From: Paragordius varius | Lineage: Eukaryota > Nematomorpha | NCBI GenBank assembly: GCA_964247055.1 | Contig: OZ176054.1 | Location: 4,650,001 to 4,714,000, forward strand | Direction of reading: 5' to 3' | DNA: 64,000 nt | Part shown: piece by piece, positions 1 to 15,100 of the stretch | Numbering within the stretch: the stretch's first letter is position 1 | Layout of the letters: each line of letters starts with the position of its first letter | The notes under the pieces: generated by a model | Seen by the model: only the letters and a program-made list of their open reading frames with translations | Told to the model about the DNA's origin: nothing | Database searches by the model: none | Translations under genes and position numbers: made by a program

Positions 1-3000
1 TGTCTCGAACATTGTTTAACGCTTCGCGATATTCATTCTCATTAGGTGCATAGGTCCGATTATTTTCCAAAAGAGCGTCGTGCATAATAGGTGTGTTCGA
101 AGAATATTTATTACCAAATGAGTTCTGGTTTTGATTAACTAGGGCGGATATGGCAGCAGCCATTTGATATTGATCATTTAATATGTATGGAGGCACGTAC
201 AAATTATTATTATCTGGTAAAATATGATTCAAGGCTGCATAATTGCTACCAATTTTGCTTGATTCATCATTGTTATGAAAATGATGTTCAGTGGCTGTTC
301 CATTGAAATTGTTGGTCTTCTTTAACATTTCTTTTAGAATGTTTACATTGTTTGAGGACTGCAAACTAATTTTATTAAACAAGTCGGTATTTTGGAAAAA
401 ATCTGCATTTTTTGCAGAAGGTTCGTTGGTAAAAAAAGAGGAAGGTACATGATTGTTCTGAAAGGACCCATTGTACATTGGTGATATTGAAGGAAACCCA
501 ATGGTTGACTGTGCCCTATTTCGTATATATATTAATAGCAAAATGCAGTTTAAATATATATATAAACTTAACAAATAAATTAATTTTTAATGCTTTATAA
601 ATGAATTTAGCTACCTAGGTAAATAGACTATTTAATTCCTATAACAAAAATGTCATAATGAACCATACCTATTTGAGCTGGTAAAATTTGGTAGAGGCGG
701 AATCGCATCCAATGATGGATAGTTTTGTGTAGATGCGTTATGCGATGAGCCCAAAAATTTCATTATATTTGAGGCATAAATTGAATCGAAATTTGGGGTT
801 GTGTATTGCACACTAACTTGATCGTAATTGACTTTTGTGCCGTTCTCATCCCCAGCCTTTTTGGTCATGAATTTGGTAGCATACAAGTTGTAGTCATGGT
901 GCTCGTCCGATTCTGTATTTAGACAAAAAAATATAAAGATTTTTTTTATTAAAACTATATATATTATATAATATTATGCATTGTTTCAGATATAAAATAT
1001 TAAAACAATCTAATTCGACATTTATTTTAACAATGACGAAGTAATCCAATATAACATGTTTTAAAATACCTTTGCGCGATCCATCATCAACAACCATTTC
1101 GGGTAATGTGACGAGATTATCGGTATTCGAGTCAACTTTAGGACACTTATTGGCCAAGTTTCGTTTGTATCCGGGTGCCTTATTTAACAAGCAATCAAAA
1201 TTGTCAGTTACGTTGGATTGTTTGAATTTTTCTTTGACGAAAGAGCCTGCGTTTGATTGAGACAATGGTGGGGCAATATTAATGGATGGGATGTAGGAAA
1301 CGGTTGTAGTTTGAATGGGAGAATGTAAAAGAAGATCTTTGTCAAACAAATTGATCGAGATGTCATGTTTATCCTGCTTTCGAGCAGTTGTAGGGAACAT
1401 GGTATTCACAAACGTATTAAAGGGGGAATACTCTGCTGCAGTAGGCAGTGTGCTTGTAGACGTAAAGGATTCGCCCTGATAATGAAATTCTTCGGATCCC
1501 AACAACTCCGTATTTACGGATGTTGAAACAACAAAGGATAAAGGGTGGTCCGATGAAATAATATTATTATTTTCTACAGTGTTTACTACCAATTGACTAG
1601 CTCCAACATCATGATTTATTTGAGGATAAGAAAATTCAAAAGGTTCCACTTCCGTACCACTTGGTTTGTTTGATGATTCATCTCCGCCTACGAATGAAAC
1701 ATAGTTGTTGGATTGGGATTCATTTACAATCGTGTCTTTCACCAACTTATTACTATTGTTGCCATTATTAGTATTGTGACGAGTTTTAAAAAGGGATGTT
1801 GTACCGAACGGAGCAGTAGCCAACATATTGGATTTATGAAATATGGCTGGGAGTTTGGATGAAGGTTTCAAACTTTCATAACTTTGAATAATTTGGATGG
1901 CATCGCGTTCCGGTTCATCTATCAGGGCCATGATGAGTTGATAGGAAAACTTTATGGCATCAGGAGACCCCTTGATAGTTATGTTTCGGTCAGCGGCTCC
2001 CTTTTGCTTATCAATTTCAATGTGTGCGCCAGACATATCCCGAATGGCATTAATGTTTTGACCGCCACGACCTATCACACGGGCAACTACGTTAGATGCT
2101 ACAACGATATTTTTGCACTTTTTAACATCCTTGTTCCATGTTTCATTTGTGTGGGGCGTCATTGAATCATACGAAAATTCTGATTGGTTATCGTCGCTTA
2201 CAGGATAGCTTGAGGATAGGCCTATACGGCTATCATCAAAACTCATACCAGCAGAATAAATTTTGTTGTTACCACTGGAATAATCGGCACTCTTATTGGT
2301 TTTTTCCGTCATGCGTTGTTTGGGATTGGACACGCTATAGTTTACTCTTAAATCATCATTGTACATTTGACGCTTGTTATTTATGACACTACTATAATCT
2401 TTCAGCGTCCCATTTTCCATTGGTAGTTTGTATTTGCTTTTCACACTAGTAGTTTCAAACGTATTTTCCGACCTGTTGTTTAATAAAGGTTGTGATGCGA
2501 TGGAGGAAGTGAAAAATGTATTGTTTGTGGATGATAATGTTAGGATGTAATTTAAATCGGTTTTGCGATGGGAGTGGGTAACGATATGGCGATTATTAGC
2601 AGTTAAGGATTTGGACACTGCATTAGCAAAATGTTTGGGATTAGATGTATTGGATTTAATTGGTGTTTTATTGAGTGAACCCTTTTTAAGGTGTTGATCG
2701 AATTTGGAGATGACTTGTTGCATTAATTGATTGTTCTTATTGGATTCTTTCAGCGAAACAAGTTGTTTATGGTTAGCTGAAAGGCATCGATTTTCCTTAT
2801 ATTTTGCTCGGCGAGCATTACGAGAAAACGCTTTATACCATTCCCGCTCCTCATCAACCTTAAAATCTTCGGCGGCATAGGCAACATCCTGGACACTGGC
2901 AAGCAATTCTTTTCTATCATCAACTGCGGTTTTATCCTCATATGCATTTGCTTGAGAAGAATAATTCGTTTTGGAATTAACAGGTGTAGGTTGTGAGATT

Positions 3001-6000
3001 TTATTAGTGTCAGTTGATTCGGAACTTATTAATTTATTTTTCTTTTCTTTTCGGGATGATGGCCCATGAGATGACGTCGAGGTAACAGTTGTAGTGGTTA
3101 GGATTGGGCTAAAGTTAACAGAAAAAACAATATAATGTGATCAAGAGGTGATTGATAAAATTATTCTATAAAAATCATTCTTAACCAAAGTTTTATATGA
3201 TACAGGGAACATTTTCAATAAATACATGATTTCAAGGAAACAATTAAAAGTTACTAATTGTTTTTCATATCATATCATTTGATCTTACTTGTTAAATGAC
3301 ACAACAGTAGTAATGGTAGATATTGTTGTTGTAATGGATAACTCAAGCTGCGTTGAAATGCTAATAACAGGCGGTGTTACTTCTTTGGTTGCAGTTTCAC
3401 CAATACCAACAACGCTTTGAATCTTTTTAGCCCGTTTCTTTTCTCGCCTTCGGGCCGCAGCGGCCTTTTTATTCTCCTCCCGCGTTTTCTCCTTATCCAG
3501 TTCTTCCAAAAGATCGCAAGCGTTTTTGTTGGCTTCCACAGCTTGACGATTCTTGGCATTTATGATAATGTCCATGCATTGTTGACACTTTTTAACCAGA
3601 TCCTAAACGTAAAAAAGTCAAAAAATATGACAAATATATAATTTGCAAAAGGGTTCAAGGGTTTAATTGGTTATAAATGCATTTATAACACCGTGACTGT
3701 GAATATTTGAAACAATAAAAAGTAAAAATATGGGACATTTCTTAGATAATAAATAATACAAAATAAATGAAAGTGATTAATTATAATTTCATGTAAAAAT
3801 AATTGTCTTTCAGCTATCACTCATTTAATTAATTAATTTCGTTATGTTTTATTTAAACTATAATTTAATATAATATATATATATATATTCAATATCAATA
3901 AATATAAACAATTTTTAGAATTCAAAACCTCAACCCTGGTTTAAGTCATTGAACAATTCAATTAACTATTTAAATTCAACTATAAAAATAAAAATACTTT
4001 ATCAGTTAAAGTTGCAATATAACGTTCACAATCTGTATCAGACGGAAACTGATTAACATGTTTTACCAACCATCTCACAACTTTGATGTGTCCCTTCCGA
4101 AATGCAGCCATTAAACAGGAAACTTTCCGATTATCCTGACAATCTACATCGGCGCCTTTGGCTACTAAAAATTGAACGACATCAAGATGGCCCCCTAAAT
4201 ATAATTCACAAAAATATATATATGAAAATGATAGATAAAACAAAAAATATTATATTTAAACAGAAAATCATAAATCATGTTTGCATATTAAAAAAAATTT
4301 CATGTGTACCCTTGATAAAAGCCTTATTTTTATGATAACTGCTGTATTACAATTTAATTAGTTAAAGATATGCATATGATACATTTATAAAATTATAAAT
4401 AATACCGTTTGATGCTAGCCACAAGGGTGAATTTCCTTTTTTGTTTTTGACATCGATTAAGGCACCGCTATATTTATATAATGATTTAAGACGTATTGAT
4501 TAAATAAATTTTGGAAAATTAGCTTCTATACCTATCATTTTTTAACATACTTTGAAAAATTACCTTAAATATTTTATGCAATTAAGCGCGACATATTTGC
4601 ATATATAGATATTTAGCCTTTATTGACCAAACCAAATATAAATGAGTTAAAATATTCAACTCTAAAATAAAGATTATTAGTTATAAAAACAAAAAATTGT
4701 TTAATTTATATAAAAATGTTTAGAAATAATATTTTAGCAAACAATTATGTTGATGGATATCCATACTTGCAAATCAAAAGTTCAACAAAACGTATGTGTC
4801 CCTTGTCAGTAGCTATGGTTAAGGCTGTGTCTCTCGAGGACGGAACCGGGGGAGCATTTACATCAGCGCCTTTTTCTATTAGGACGCACCCTACTTCTAC
4901 AAATCCGCCCGAAGCTGCTTCCATGAGTGGCGTTAAACCCGTCTAAAAAATGATTTCACATTAAAAAATATTAATTAATAATGGTAAAATTCCGGGTTAA
5001 AAGTATTAAATCATTGAAATATACTGTAAAGCAAAAATAAATTAACGATGTTTTAAAAAAATCTCCTAATTAAAATAACCGGCTTGACAGCAATATATGC
5101 ACTCATCATTGTAACAAATGATATGATGTTGGAAAACTAAATTAACAGTTTTAATAGTTTATTAAAAACAATAAATGCAAATGTGATTGAATCTTGAGTT
5201 ATATTACACAATTTTCTTCTATATTACTTATTTATAGACTTATAAATATCATGGTATTAAACAAAAGTTTTTAACTGTTGAGAAACCATAGACATCACTC
5301 TAAATAATAAATAAAACCTTAGCTCTATGTTCAATGTTAGCTTTGAAGTCCAGGAACAAAGATACGATTTCATGTTTGCCTTGAAAACAAGCCAAGGTTA
5401 ATGCAGTATTTTTGTTTGTTTCAATTTGTGCATTTATGTCGGAACCCATATCGAGTAATAACTTCACAGCAGGTAAATGCCCATTCATAGCGGCCAGCAT
5501 AAGAGGTGATATACCCAGTTTGCTTCCAGTCCTAAACATCGGCATATAATTATTGATGCGATATTATTCATGTGAACGAACTCATTTTTTCGTGATGTTT
5601 ATGAAAATTAATTTTTTTATCAATAATAGTGTATTACTTGGGAATATTTGTATTGAGTAAATAAACAATACCTTGAATTAATTTCAGCCCCGTGGTTTAA
5701 GAGTAATTTGATAATATTGCAATGACCACCAGAAGCTGCTAAACTCAATGGTGTGTAATCGGAAACATTTCTGTGTTCGATGTAAGCTCCATTATTAATT
5801 AATACTTCCACCACCTAGAATATTTTATATATTTTGAAAATCTGTTTAAAATAGGTATGTTTAAAAGATATTTTAGCAGAGCAAACTTTAAAAAATATTT
5901 AATAAAAAATAAGTTTGATATGGATACTTCGTAACGACCACTTGAACATGCTAATGAGAGGGCCGTATCTTTCGTTCGATCGGATTGTGCTTCAATATTT

Positions 6001-9000
6001 ACTCCATGGTTTAAAAGTAGTTGAACTATGGCAGCTTGACCACTTGTTGCAGCAATGATCAAAGGTGTAAATCCTATATAATAATTATTGAAACCATTTA
6101 GCCAAAAATCACGTAAAATATTGAAAGATAATTGAAAATAATATAAAAAAAGCACATTAAAATAACAAAACAAAAAATAAAAGATTAATATTTTTACAGT
6201 AAATCATATTTTTCAACTTTGATTTTTTAGATAACCTATGGTTTGAATTAATAAAAGAGTGTAAAGATGTTAAACAATGGTCATCATATATAAAATATGG
6301 TGTCTCTTTAAAAAGTAAAGTTTTTCATTACGTATCACTATATAACATCTACAGGAAAAAGAAAAATTATTGGCGTAGAATTTTTTCGCTTTTTTGCTAG
6401 CTGATGATAATTCTCTTTGACACATATATTATATGGCAATATTTTACGATAAACCAATGCATTACATATCCTTGGTATTAGTCTTTGACTTTCTATGTTT
6501 TAGTTTTATCATTTCAATTTAACCGTAAATAACTAAAATATATATATCTACTAACCTTTTTTATCGCGGTGTTCAATGGAACTACCCCTCTTAATCAACA
6601 ATTCCACCAGTTCGACCGGACCACCTGAACAGGCTAGCGTTAAGGCTGTATCATGATTGCTATCGGTCTGCGTATCAATCTCTATGGCTGGATAATACTT
6701 TTTGATGGAATTGGAATTCGAATATGAAGATGCACTCTTTTGACTTTCACTTCGAGAACTGGGTTCAGTGCTTAGAATGCTGCTAGATGACGACGTAGAA
6801 TGATGATGCATACATGGTAACGTTAATTCCGTTGTTGTCGTTGCATCTAATTTGCAGGGTTGAGATTTCACATAATTATTAATATCTTGGGAAATGATAT
6901 GGGCGGATGATGGATCAACAAACTCTTTGGTATTGTTAGTAATAAAAGGGTAACAACCACCGGCCGCCGCCGCAGCCGTTAAAAATTGATGATTGGTTTG
7001 AGGGAAAAATGGTTTGGGTGGTAGCAAAGACATGTTGTTAGACATGTTACCGGTAAAAGGTTTTGTCGCATTAGAATTCAAACACAAAATGGAATTGGTG
7101 GCATTCATGGATATCAGATTTTGGTTAATGTTGTAATTGTATTCAAGTAGGTATGGTGGTATATTACGTACATCTAAGGCCGCTGAAAACGAACTACTCG
7201 ATAAACAGGAGGGAAACGGGAAATTCATCATTGTACCAAGCGCCGTACTTTGTTGGTAAATGTTATTTTGTTGATTACTGCTACTGCATAAGATGGTTGT
7301 GATGGCAGAATGATCATTCATTTCTTTCATATGTTGATCAGTCTTGCTTATCTGTTGTTGGGCAACAGACAATTTATTGTTGGGCGAAAAAAAGTTATTA
7401 TTGTCAAATTGGTTAAAGACTTTAAAGGGTGGTGGTGTAAAATAAATTGGGTGACCACTCATCATACATTTTGTCGTATTGTGTAAAATGTTGTTGTTGT
7501 TGTTGTTAGTTGCCCCACAAAGTTTTTTGGATGATTGCCCCTGCTGATTGTTTTTATTGAGGCCAAACATGCCGTACACACAGTTCTCAGTGGGTGCAAA
7601 TACATTCGATTGTGATGATTGATATAAAGTGTATGATGGATATGTTAATAATACATCATTTTTATTATTGACATTTGTTGTACTTTGTAAGACATTGGGT
7701 AGGGTAGTTGTTATTCCTAAAGAAAGCATGGGCGGCATAGCATAAGATATTGTGGTGGTATTATTGTTTTCAATACTGTTACTATTTGTTTCACTCTCCT
7801 CAGTCTCAGTAGTGTTGGTGGATAAAGTCTTACTGTATTCCGTGGTTGTATTGATGGTTGTTATTACACTCGTGTTGTTAACTACAGACACTACGTCATA
7901 TACTATATTGTTTGGCGTGGTCGTTGTTTGTTCTTTTTTGGGCAAATCCTCCCGCGATGATGACGACAACAATGGAGGTAAATGACCATGATCTACGTAA
8001 TAGGAAGCAAAATCATTGTGATGATCTGTCAGTAGTGTGTTGCATGAATAATTTGGATCTTGATGTTGATAATTATCGGGTAGGATTGCAGCAATCCTTT
8101 GTTGTTGGTACAGAGCCAAGTTCAACTCCTCCCTTTGTCTTAACGTTAATTGATCAAACGTGGCAGCAAATTCGTTTATTTCGTTAACATCTAAGGAAAA
8201 ATAAATTTTAGGGTAACATTAAATATATAGTTAGCAATCATTATGATAGTAATTATGCTTAACGTGAAGTTAGTTGAAGGGAAAAAATTCCAGGCATTTC
8301 GTTAAGTATTTTCTAAGAACAAATTTTGCAAAAAACTTCAAATGAATGTCAGCAAATGTATTTAAAAATGGGCCATATTCGTCGACCCTAATATAAATTT
8401 TATATCTATTATCATTTACCATTTAAAAATTAAATTTAGTTTTGAACAAGACAAATTCGCCCTCGAACAATTCGAACACGGTTGAACGATATAAATTCAA
8501 CCTAAAAATAGTTTTTCGATTATAAACTCATCATTAAAGTAAATTATATTATTATGGCATAATTTATTATTTTTTCAATATTATTTTAATTTCAAACAAA
8601 GTTTTATTTATTAAAAATATATATAATTTTTAATCTTTAAACACAATTTATTTTAGGGTGAATTTGAATTGTTCAAGGGTAAATTTGATGTCTAAATGAT
8701 ATACATTAATTCAAAAATTCATTGTATGCCTATTAATTAATATTTTTGTGTAAAAGGTCAAAATATTAAAATTAAACTAAAAAAGTCGCTAAGATAAATT
8801 GTTTAACTCAAAAACATATATTTTGTATATAAGGACGATTACATATTTTTTTAACACTTGGATACAACACATTCATTTTAATCCTTCGATGCAAATTGGG
8901 GTAGTTAAATACCCCAGGCCTGTTTAAAATTAAATTTTCAAAAAATACAAAAGGAATTGAAACCATGGCAAAATTTTGCACTTATATAACATTAATAAAC

Positions 9001-12000
9001 CGAAATATATAAAAAAATTTATTCAAAAATATTTAATATTACTTATTTTAAGCTAAAACCAAAAGGTAAAAAATTTAATCAACGTGACATGTGTGCAATG
9101 GTAAAATTGAAAAATAAAACTAAATAAACCGCTTTTTCTATTTCTGTTAATGTTAAATGTAATTTAAATAAAAAATTAGCTTTAATTTTACACTTAAGAT
9201 TAAATGAAGACGATATTTTGCAAAAAATTTGTAAAATCAAAATGGCGTCGGAGTAGTTTGTTTTTTCCTAAACGAAATTTTATTTAGTTATTATAGCTTA
9301 TTTATATAATTTTTATTGGGATAGAAGCATAAATTTAAATTAGGACCGTTTCCTTCAATTTTTAAATTTTATATTTAATTTGATCTGGGGTATTTAGATA
9401 CCCCAAATTGAATCGAAGTGTTAAAACAAGTTTTTTTACACTTCTAGTTATTTAAAAAAAAATAAATAAATAAAAAATTAGTAATATATATATATATATA
9501 TTAAAGATCAAATACCAAAAGCTGTGTCAAATCTTATGGGGCCAAATGATATAGCATTTTTATCAACGGAGGAACCAAGCGTTTCAGTTGTGTTTGATGG
9601 ATTCGTTTCGCATAATTCATTTAAATTATTATCCGCATTTGATTTTTCCATTGCTGTTACGTCCTAAATACAAACAAAAAAAATGTTATTTATATATACG
9701 TTTTTATATCACTTTAAATTGTGAAAAAAAGGATAATAAATAGTTTAAATTTAATATATAAACTTGTGAGATTGATGATGGAATTAGATTGGGATATTGA
9801 TTGTAATATTCTGAGAGCCTAATACAATATTTATAAATTAATTTAATTAAATAATTAATATATATATATTCCGTTAATATTTATTTGTGTAGTCTAAAAA
9901 ATATAGAGCCTATAAATATTATTATTGTCAAATTTTGTTAGTTAGTCTTACAATTGTTGGTGCTTTTCGAATTGCAATTGTTGGATAGCGTTAAACGGTA
10001 TTTGTTGATTTTGTAACCCAAAATCCATAAAATTTTGTGATGGATCTGAATTAGTTTTTAAAATTAAAAATTATATATACCAATTTTCAAATATTAAGCG
10101 CTGCGTTAATATATTAAGAATAAAAAAACGAAAATACCCTTTGATTTGGAAACCATATTGTGATCTATATTTTTGGCAGTAAAAATTTGTCTTTCATCCT
10201 GATCTTCCGCTTTTTTATCAAATGTTAATGAGTTAGATGCCAGCCTATTAATGGACCCCATTATGCGTAACATAGAATGATCTAACCTGTAAATATTATA
10301 TTAAAGATATATAAAAATAAAAACTGTGCTTTTAGTAAGGAATCAAAGGTAAATATAATTGAATACCCAGATGCGTGATGCAAGGTTGAAGGAAGAAAAG
10401 ATGCAGCATTCTTCTCATTATGCATTTGATGGTAATGGATTTGCGCGGCCATAATACATCGCTCAATCATTTTAATCGCAATGTTAATGCTAGCTGTCCA
10501 TTTATCCGTCGTACGGATTTCATGATGAAATATTTGTGATGAATGGTCATCAATGTTACCCAAAAAGTTGTTTAAGTTAAAATTATTTTTTAAGAGCTCC
10601 TTAAGGTACCGTATTTTATCGCCAATCCTATAGGAATAATTTTTGGTTGCTGATAAGATTCGTAAACTGGAAGGTGTTGAGAGGATTTGAGTGGTTGATT
10701 GTGTTAAGGCATTAGTTTGACTATTAACATTATCTCCAAAGGGGATGGATGGATTAACATTGTTTGCTAATTGACAATTATGATATAGGTACAAATACTG
10801 GAAAATAAATTAGTCAATATATTAATTTCATTGTTACAATTTAATAATTCATTTGAAAAATATTTATTGCATGGTTATAACCGTAAATGTAAACCCCATT
10901 CATAGGCTGTCAGACAGGTTATTGTAAGATGGTAATTAAATTTAACAAAACGTAAACAATAAACAACCATATTTCTACATTGATCGTTGGATCGCAAAAC
11001 GGAAAGACATGTAAACTAATAACACCACTCAATTATATGTATATTTAAATTGTACTATTCGGGTTATGTAAAAAATGAATGATCAATAAAATATTGTTTT
11101 CTGTATAAAAAACTGTTGATTCTTTAAGTTTGTCAATAAAAAAAATCAAAAGCAAAAACTACCTTTGTGCGTTGTAAGGGCTGCCGAATTCAGGCAAGTT
11201 GGACAGGAAAATTGGTCATTGGTGGTAGTTGTGTTGTCTGAGGAGGTGCACGATTTATGTTCCAAAAAATTGTATTGGGCCAATAACTCTTTTTGTTGGT
11301 TCTGTAATTGAGCCAACTGTTGTGTGGCATAATGCTTTTTCTCTTTGAGAAATAACAATTGTTGTTGTTGCATCTGTTGATGTGATTGAATTTGTCTTAA
11401 ATTGTGGAGGTGTTGTAAATGCTGGGCTTGTTGCTATATTTTATTAAATGAATATAAAAATGTAATTAATGAAGAATGTATTAATAAAAATTATTTAACA
11501 AAAAAACTGGATATTCTATAACGATGGTGTATTATATCAGAACTTAACAATAAAAGGTGCAAGAAAGAAGAGTCTCAATATGAAAAACTAATTAGAGTAG
11601 GTTTTTCCCTCTAAAAAGGAAAAATGTTGTTTTAATGAACGCCTGCTAATCCGGCTATATTAAAATGCGGATTTTTGGGAGATACCTATAATTGATCTTT
11701 TATTTTTTAAAATATCCGTTAATTTATATCAAATATTTTTCAATAAAAGCATTAAAATGTATAGGAAAAAATGCTCGATTATATGTGAAAAAGCTCATTA
11801 AGAAATATACATAACATATATATAGTAGCATAGAATATATATACAATTTTTAATGCTTGTCGTTCATTGATCAACGAGTGATTAATGGCCATCGGGTTTG
11901 AGGCATTCAGTTCGGTAAAAGTTTCTGAATTGATTTGCTTCAAAAATTTTGGGAAATCAAGAAGCAATTGGACAATATCGGTATGGCCGTTTTTGGATGC

Positions 12001-12161
12001 TTCAATCAGGGCGGTAGAATTATCCTATAAGGGTAAATAAAAATATGTATTTAATAAATACGAACGAAGTTTTGGAAAATTTTATTAAACTACTAAATTA
12101 AATATATTATATTTGTGAAAATATTTATATTTGCAAATTTACATTTATTTATTAAAAGGTA

Positions 12162-12192
<31 letters not shown>

Positions 12193-15100
12193 AACGCTAA
12201 AAAACGTATAACGATTGTAAATTTAACGTAACAATAAACAATTTATTTTCAAATGAAACAAAATTACATCAATATATTTAATCAAACAATATTGCAAAAA
12301 AGGGTAAAAAAAGGTAACAAAACCTTTAATTTTATGGTTGGATCAGCGCCGTATTCAAGCAGCAACTCCACAATGACAATATGACCAGCGTAAGCGGCTA
12401 AACTCAAAGCAGTTTGTTCTTTGTTAACGGTCGTTTTATTAGGGTCAGCACCATTTTCAACTAACAATTTAACACAGGCTGCGTGACCGTTGCGTGAAGC
12501 TTTCATTAGGGGCGTTTTTCCACCTTCACTTTCATGATCCTAATAGGGAGGGTATTTTATATAAACCGTTTTTAAACCATAAAAATATCACCAAAACAAT
12601 GCATATTAGTTCTTTTCTTTTATAAATCATGGCAGATTTTATGTTTAATTCAGAAATGGAGCAATAACATGGTTACATATTTATAATTATCCACAATTTA
12701 CCAAAATAATTGTGGTTATACCTAGATTTAAGAAAATGTCCCGAAAAAAACTATTTGAGCAAAAGGTAATCAAACCAAATCAGAGTCATTTTACAGGGAA
12801 AAAATCTTAAAAAGAAATCAAAAACCTTTTTTACGCAAAATTGTGTGAAACCGTAGAAAAAATTGCATAAACTTAAATGAAAAACGGTTTCGGTTATCTA
12901 TTTTTTAAATATATTATGTATGCATAAATCTAATTAAAACGATTACGTCAAAAAATAGGATAATATATGTGTGTGCAAAATATAATTACAATTTCAGCTC
13001 CGTAATGCAATAGGAGAGCTACTATATCGGTGTGCCCATTTTCAGCAGCAAAACTTAGGGCAGTGTTTCCAGGTCCCGTTTGTGCAGATATTTTGGCGTC
13101 TAAAACAAAAAATAACATGTAAAATATACAGTAAAAATTGAGATAAAAAGCACATAAAAATAAAAGACATATATTTTCCTTTTATGCACAGTGAATTCCA
13201 TTTTGTTTTTCCCCCGATAGGATTTAAGAATGAAAAAATGTTTAAAGATTTTGCCTTTTACTTTTATTGCACAGCTTTATTTCATAACTAAACAATAAAT
13301 GTATAAAAAGATTGAGGGATTGAAAATCATTATTAAAAATATTTGCCTTTAACTTATAATATTATTTTGTCATATACTTGCTAGCAACAAATAATGCACA
13401 AGGTCAAGATGACCCTCTTGAGAAGCTTCCATTAAAGGCGTATTGCAACCAAGTTCAATATCAGCCCCAGATTTTATCAATAAATCGGCAACTTGAAGGA
13501 AACCACCATAACAAGCTAAGGTTAAGGCAGTCTCTTGTGTTTCATCCGTTTGGGCATTTATATTTGCGCCTAAAATTTGCATAAATTAATATTTTAGAGT
13601 AGAATTACATAGGTCGGACCAGTTAAAAGTAAGCCAATCAGAAAATTGAACTATATTTTCACTTGATTCAAAAAAAGTAAAAAAACTTTTACAAAATTCA
13701 AATGTAATGTAAAATGTGGTTACTTTTATCAAATTTTTAAACATTATATAATCATATCATTACTGATTTTTTTAATAAACATACTATAAAAATAAATAAA
13801 GTTAATCTAGAGATTTGCGTAAGATAATTTTGCATTTCCAGTATAAACTTTACCAAACAGATTTTGATTAGCATTCAAATGATGTGAAATGTCCTACCTC
13901 GACAAATTAGGAGAGAAACCATATCTTTATGGCCTTCACGAGCTGCCTCCATGAGAGGTGTGTAGCCCTCATCATTAATTTCCTCCAGATTGGCCCCTCT
14001 ATCTATAAGCAAATTGGCTAGTTCAACGTGTCCTCCACACGCGGCCAAAGTCAAGGGGGATTCGAAACTATCGGGAGGCATATTAACCTATGTAAAATGA
14101 TATATATAATATATTTATACGCAGTATATTTAACTTCTTATTTTACTCTCAAAATTCTTAGTATGTTTTTTACTTTTCAAATAAAAGTTTATGATGGATA
14201 GGTGCAAAGAAGAAATATTCCATGCACACGTATGGGTTTATAATATAAATATGTAAAAAATATATAATTTTAGAGGTGGATTCTTTGAAGTCCATATTTT
14301 ATTAGTGTAGATTGAAAGAATCGGCATGTACAAATATGTTTTATGTAATATCAATGCCATGATAAAGGGAACAAAGCGTATTTTATGTGCAGATATACAT
14401 GCGCGCCTATAATGATTTTAATTTTAATATAATTAATTTGTACATTATTTAGTTTGATAAAATTAATGTGTAAAAAAATACTTGAGCTCCATGGTTTAGT
14501 AATAATTTGGCAACTTCCAAATGACCATCCATTGAAGCTTCCATCAAAGCTGTGTGCATTTCCTCCGTTTTGTGTTCATGATCCGCGCCAGACTCTAAAA
14601 GATATCTAACCATTTCCAAATTCCCTGTTTAATAGATTATAAAAAACATTAAGATATGAAAAGTTAGCTTAAAGTATTAAGATAAAAGGTAAATTGATAT
14701 TTTCATTAAAATTTAAATATGAAAATTATTTAACGAAATAATAACACCAATACAATATATTAAGATTATAGTTAGAGTGTTGATTGTTCGTTGTAGGAAT
14801 TATGAAATCTAAAAACTACAAAGTTAGAGTCGAGTAGGATAAAGAAAATTTACTTATACAAAGCATGACCATTTATTTCAAAACTTAAGCCATAAACTAA
14901 TCATACCAACTTCAATGTAGTAAATGTGTATTTTATTAAAGAATACCAAGCGAAAATTTCAAATCAACCTATTTAAACTAATAGATTGCATTTCTGCGAA
15001 CATTAAAAGAAAACGGACTCTATCCTTGAAAATTCATCAAAAACAACACTGGTTCAAGAAAAAAAACGCAAGCAATGTTTTTTAATGGATACATAAAATA

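Noticed and set aside
1884-2386. Plus-strand open frames opposite MASK exon 25 (also 7752-8187 opposite exon 17)
   Set aside because: Antisense shadows of strong MASK coding sequence, with no family resemblance.
3870-3890. TA-rich microsatellites (also near 9483-9501, 12160-12190 and 24391-24421) as regulatory elements
   Set aside because: Simple AT repeats are common in such an AT-rich genome and none has a specific context beyond lying in introns.
10767-10797. MASK exon 12 starting at the acceptor next to 10797
   Set aside because: It leaves phase 0 against the phase-1 donor of exon 11. The acceptor giving a start at 10766 fits and keeps the same downstream frame, so no extra exon is needed.
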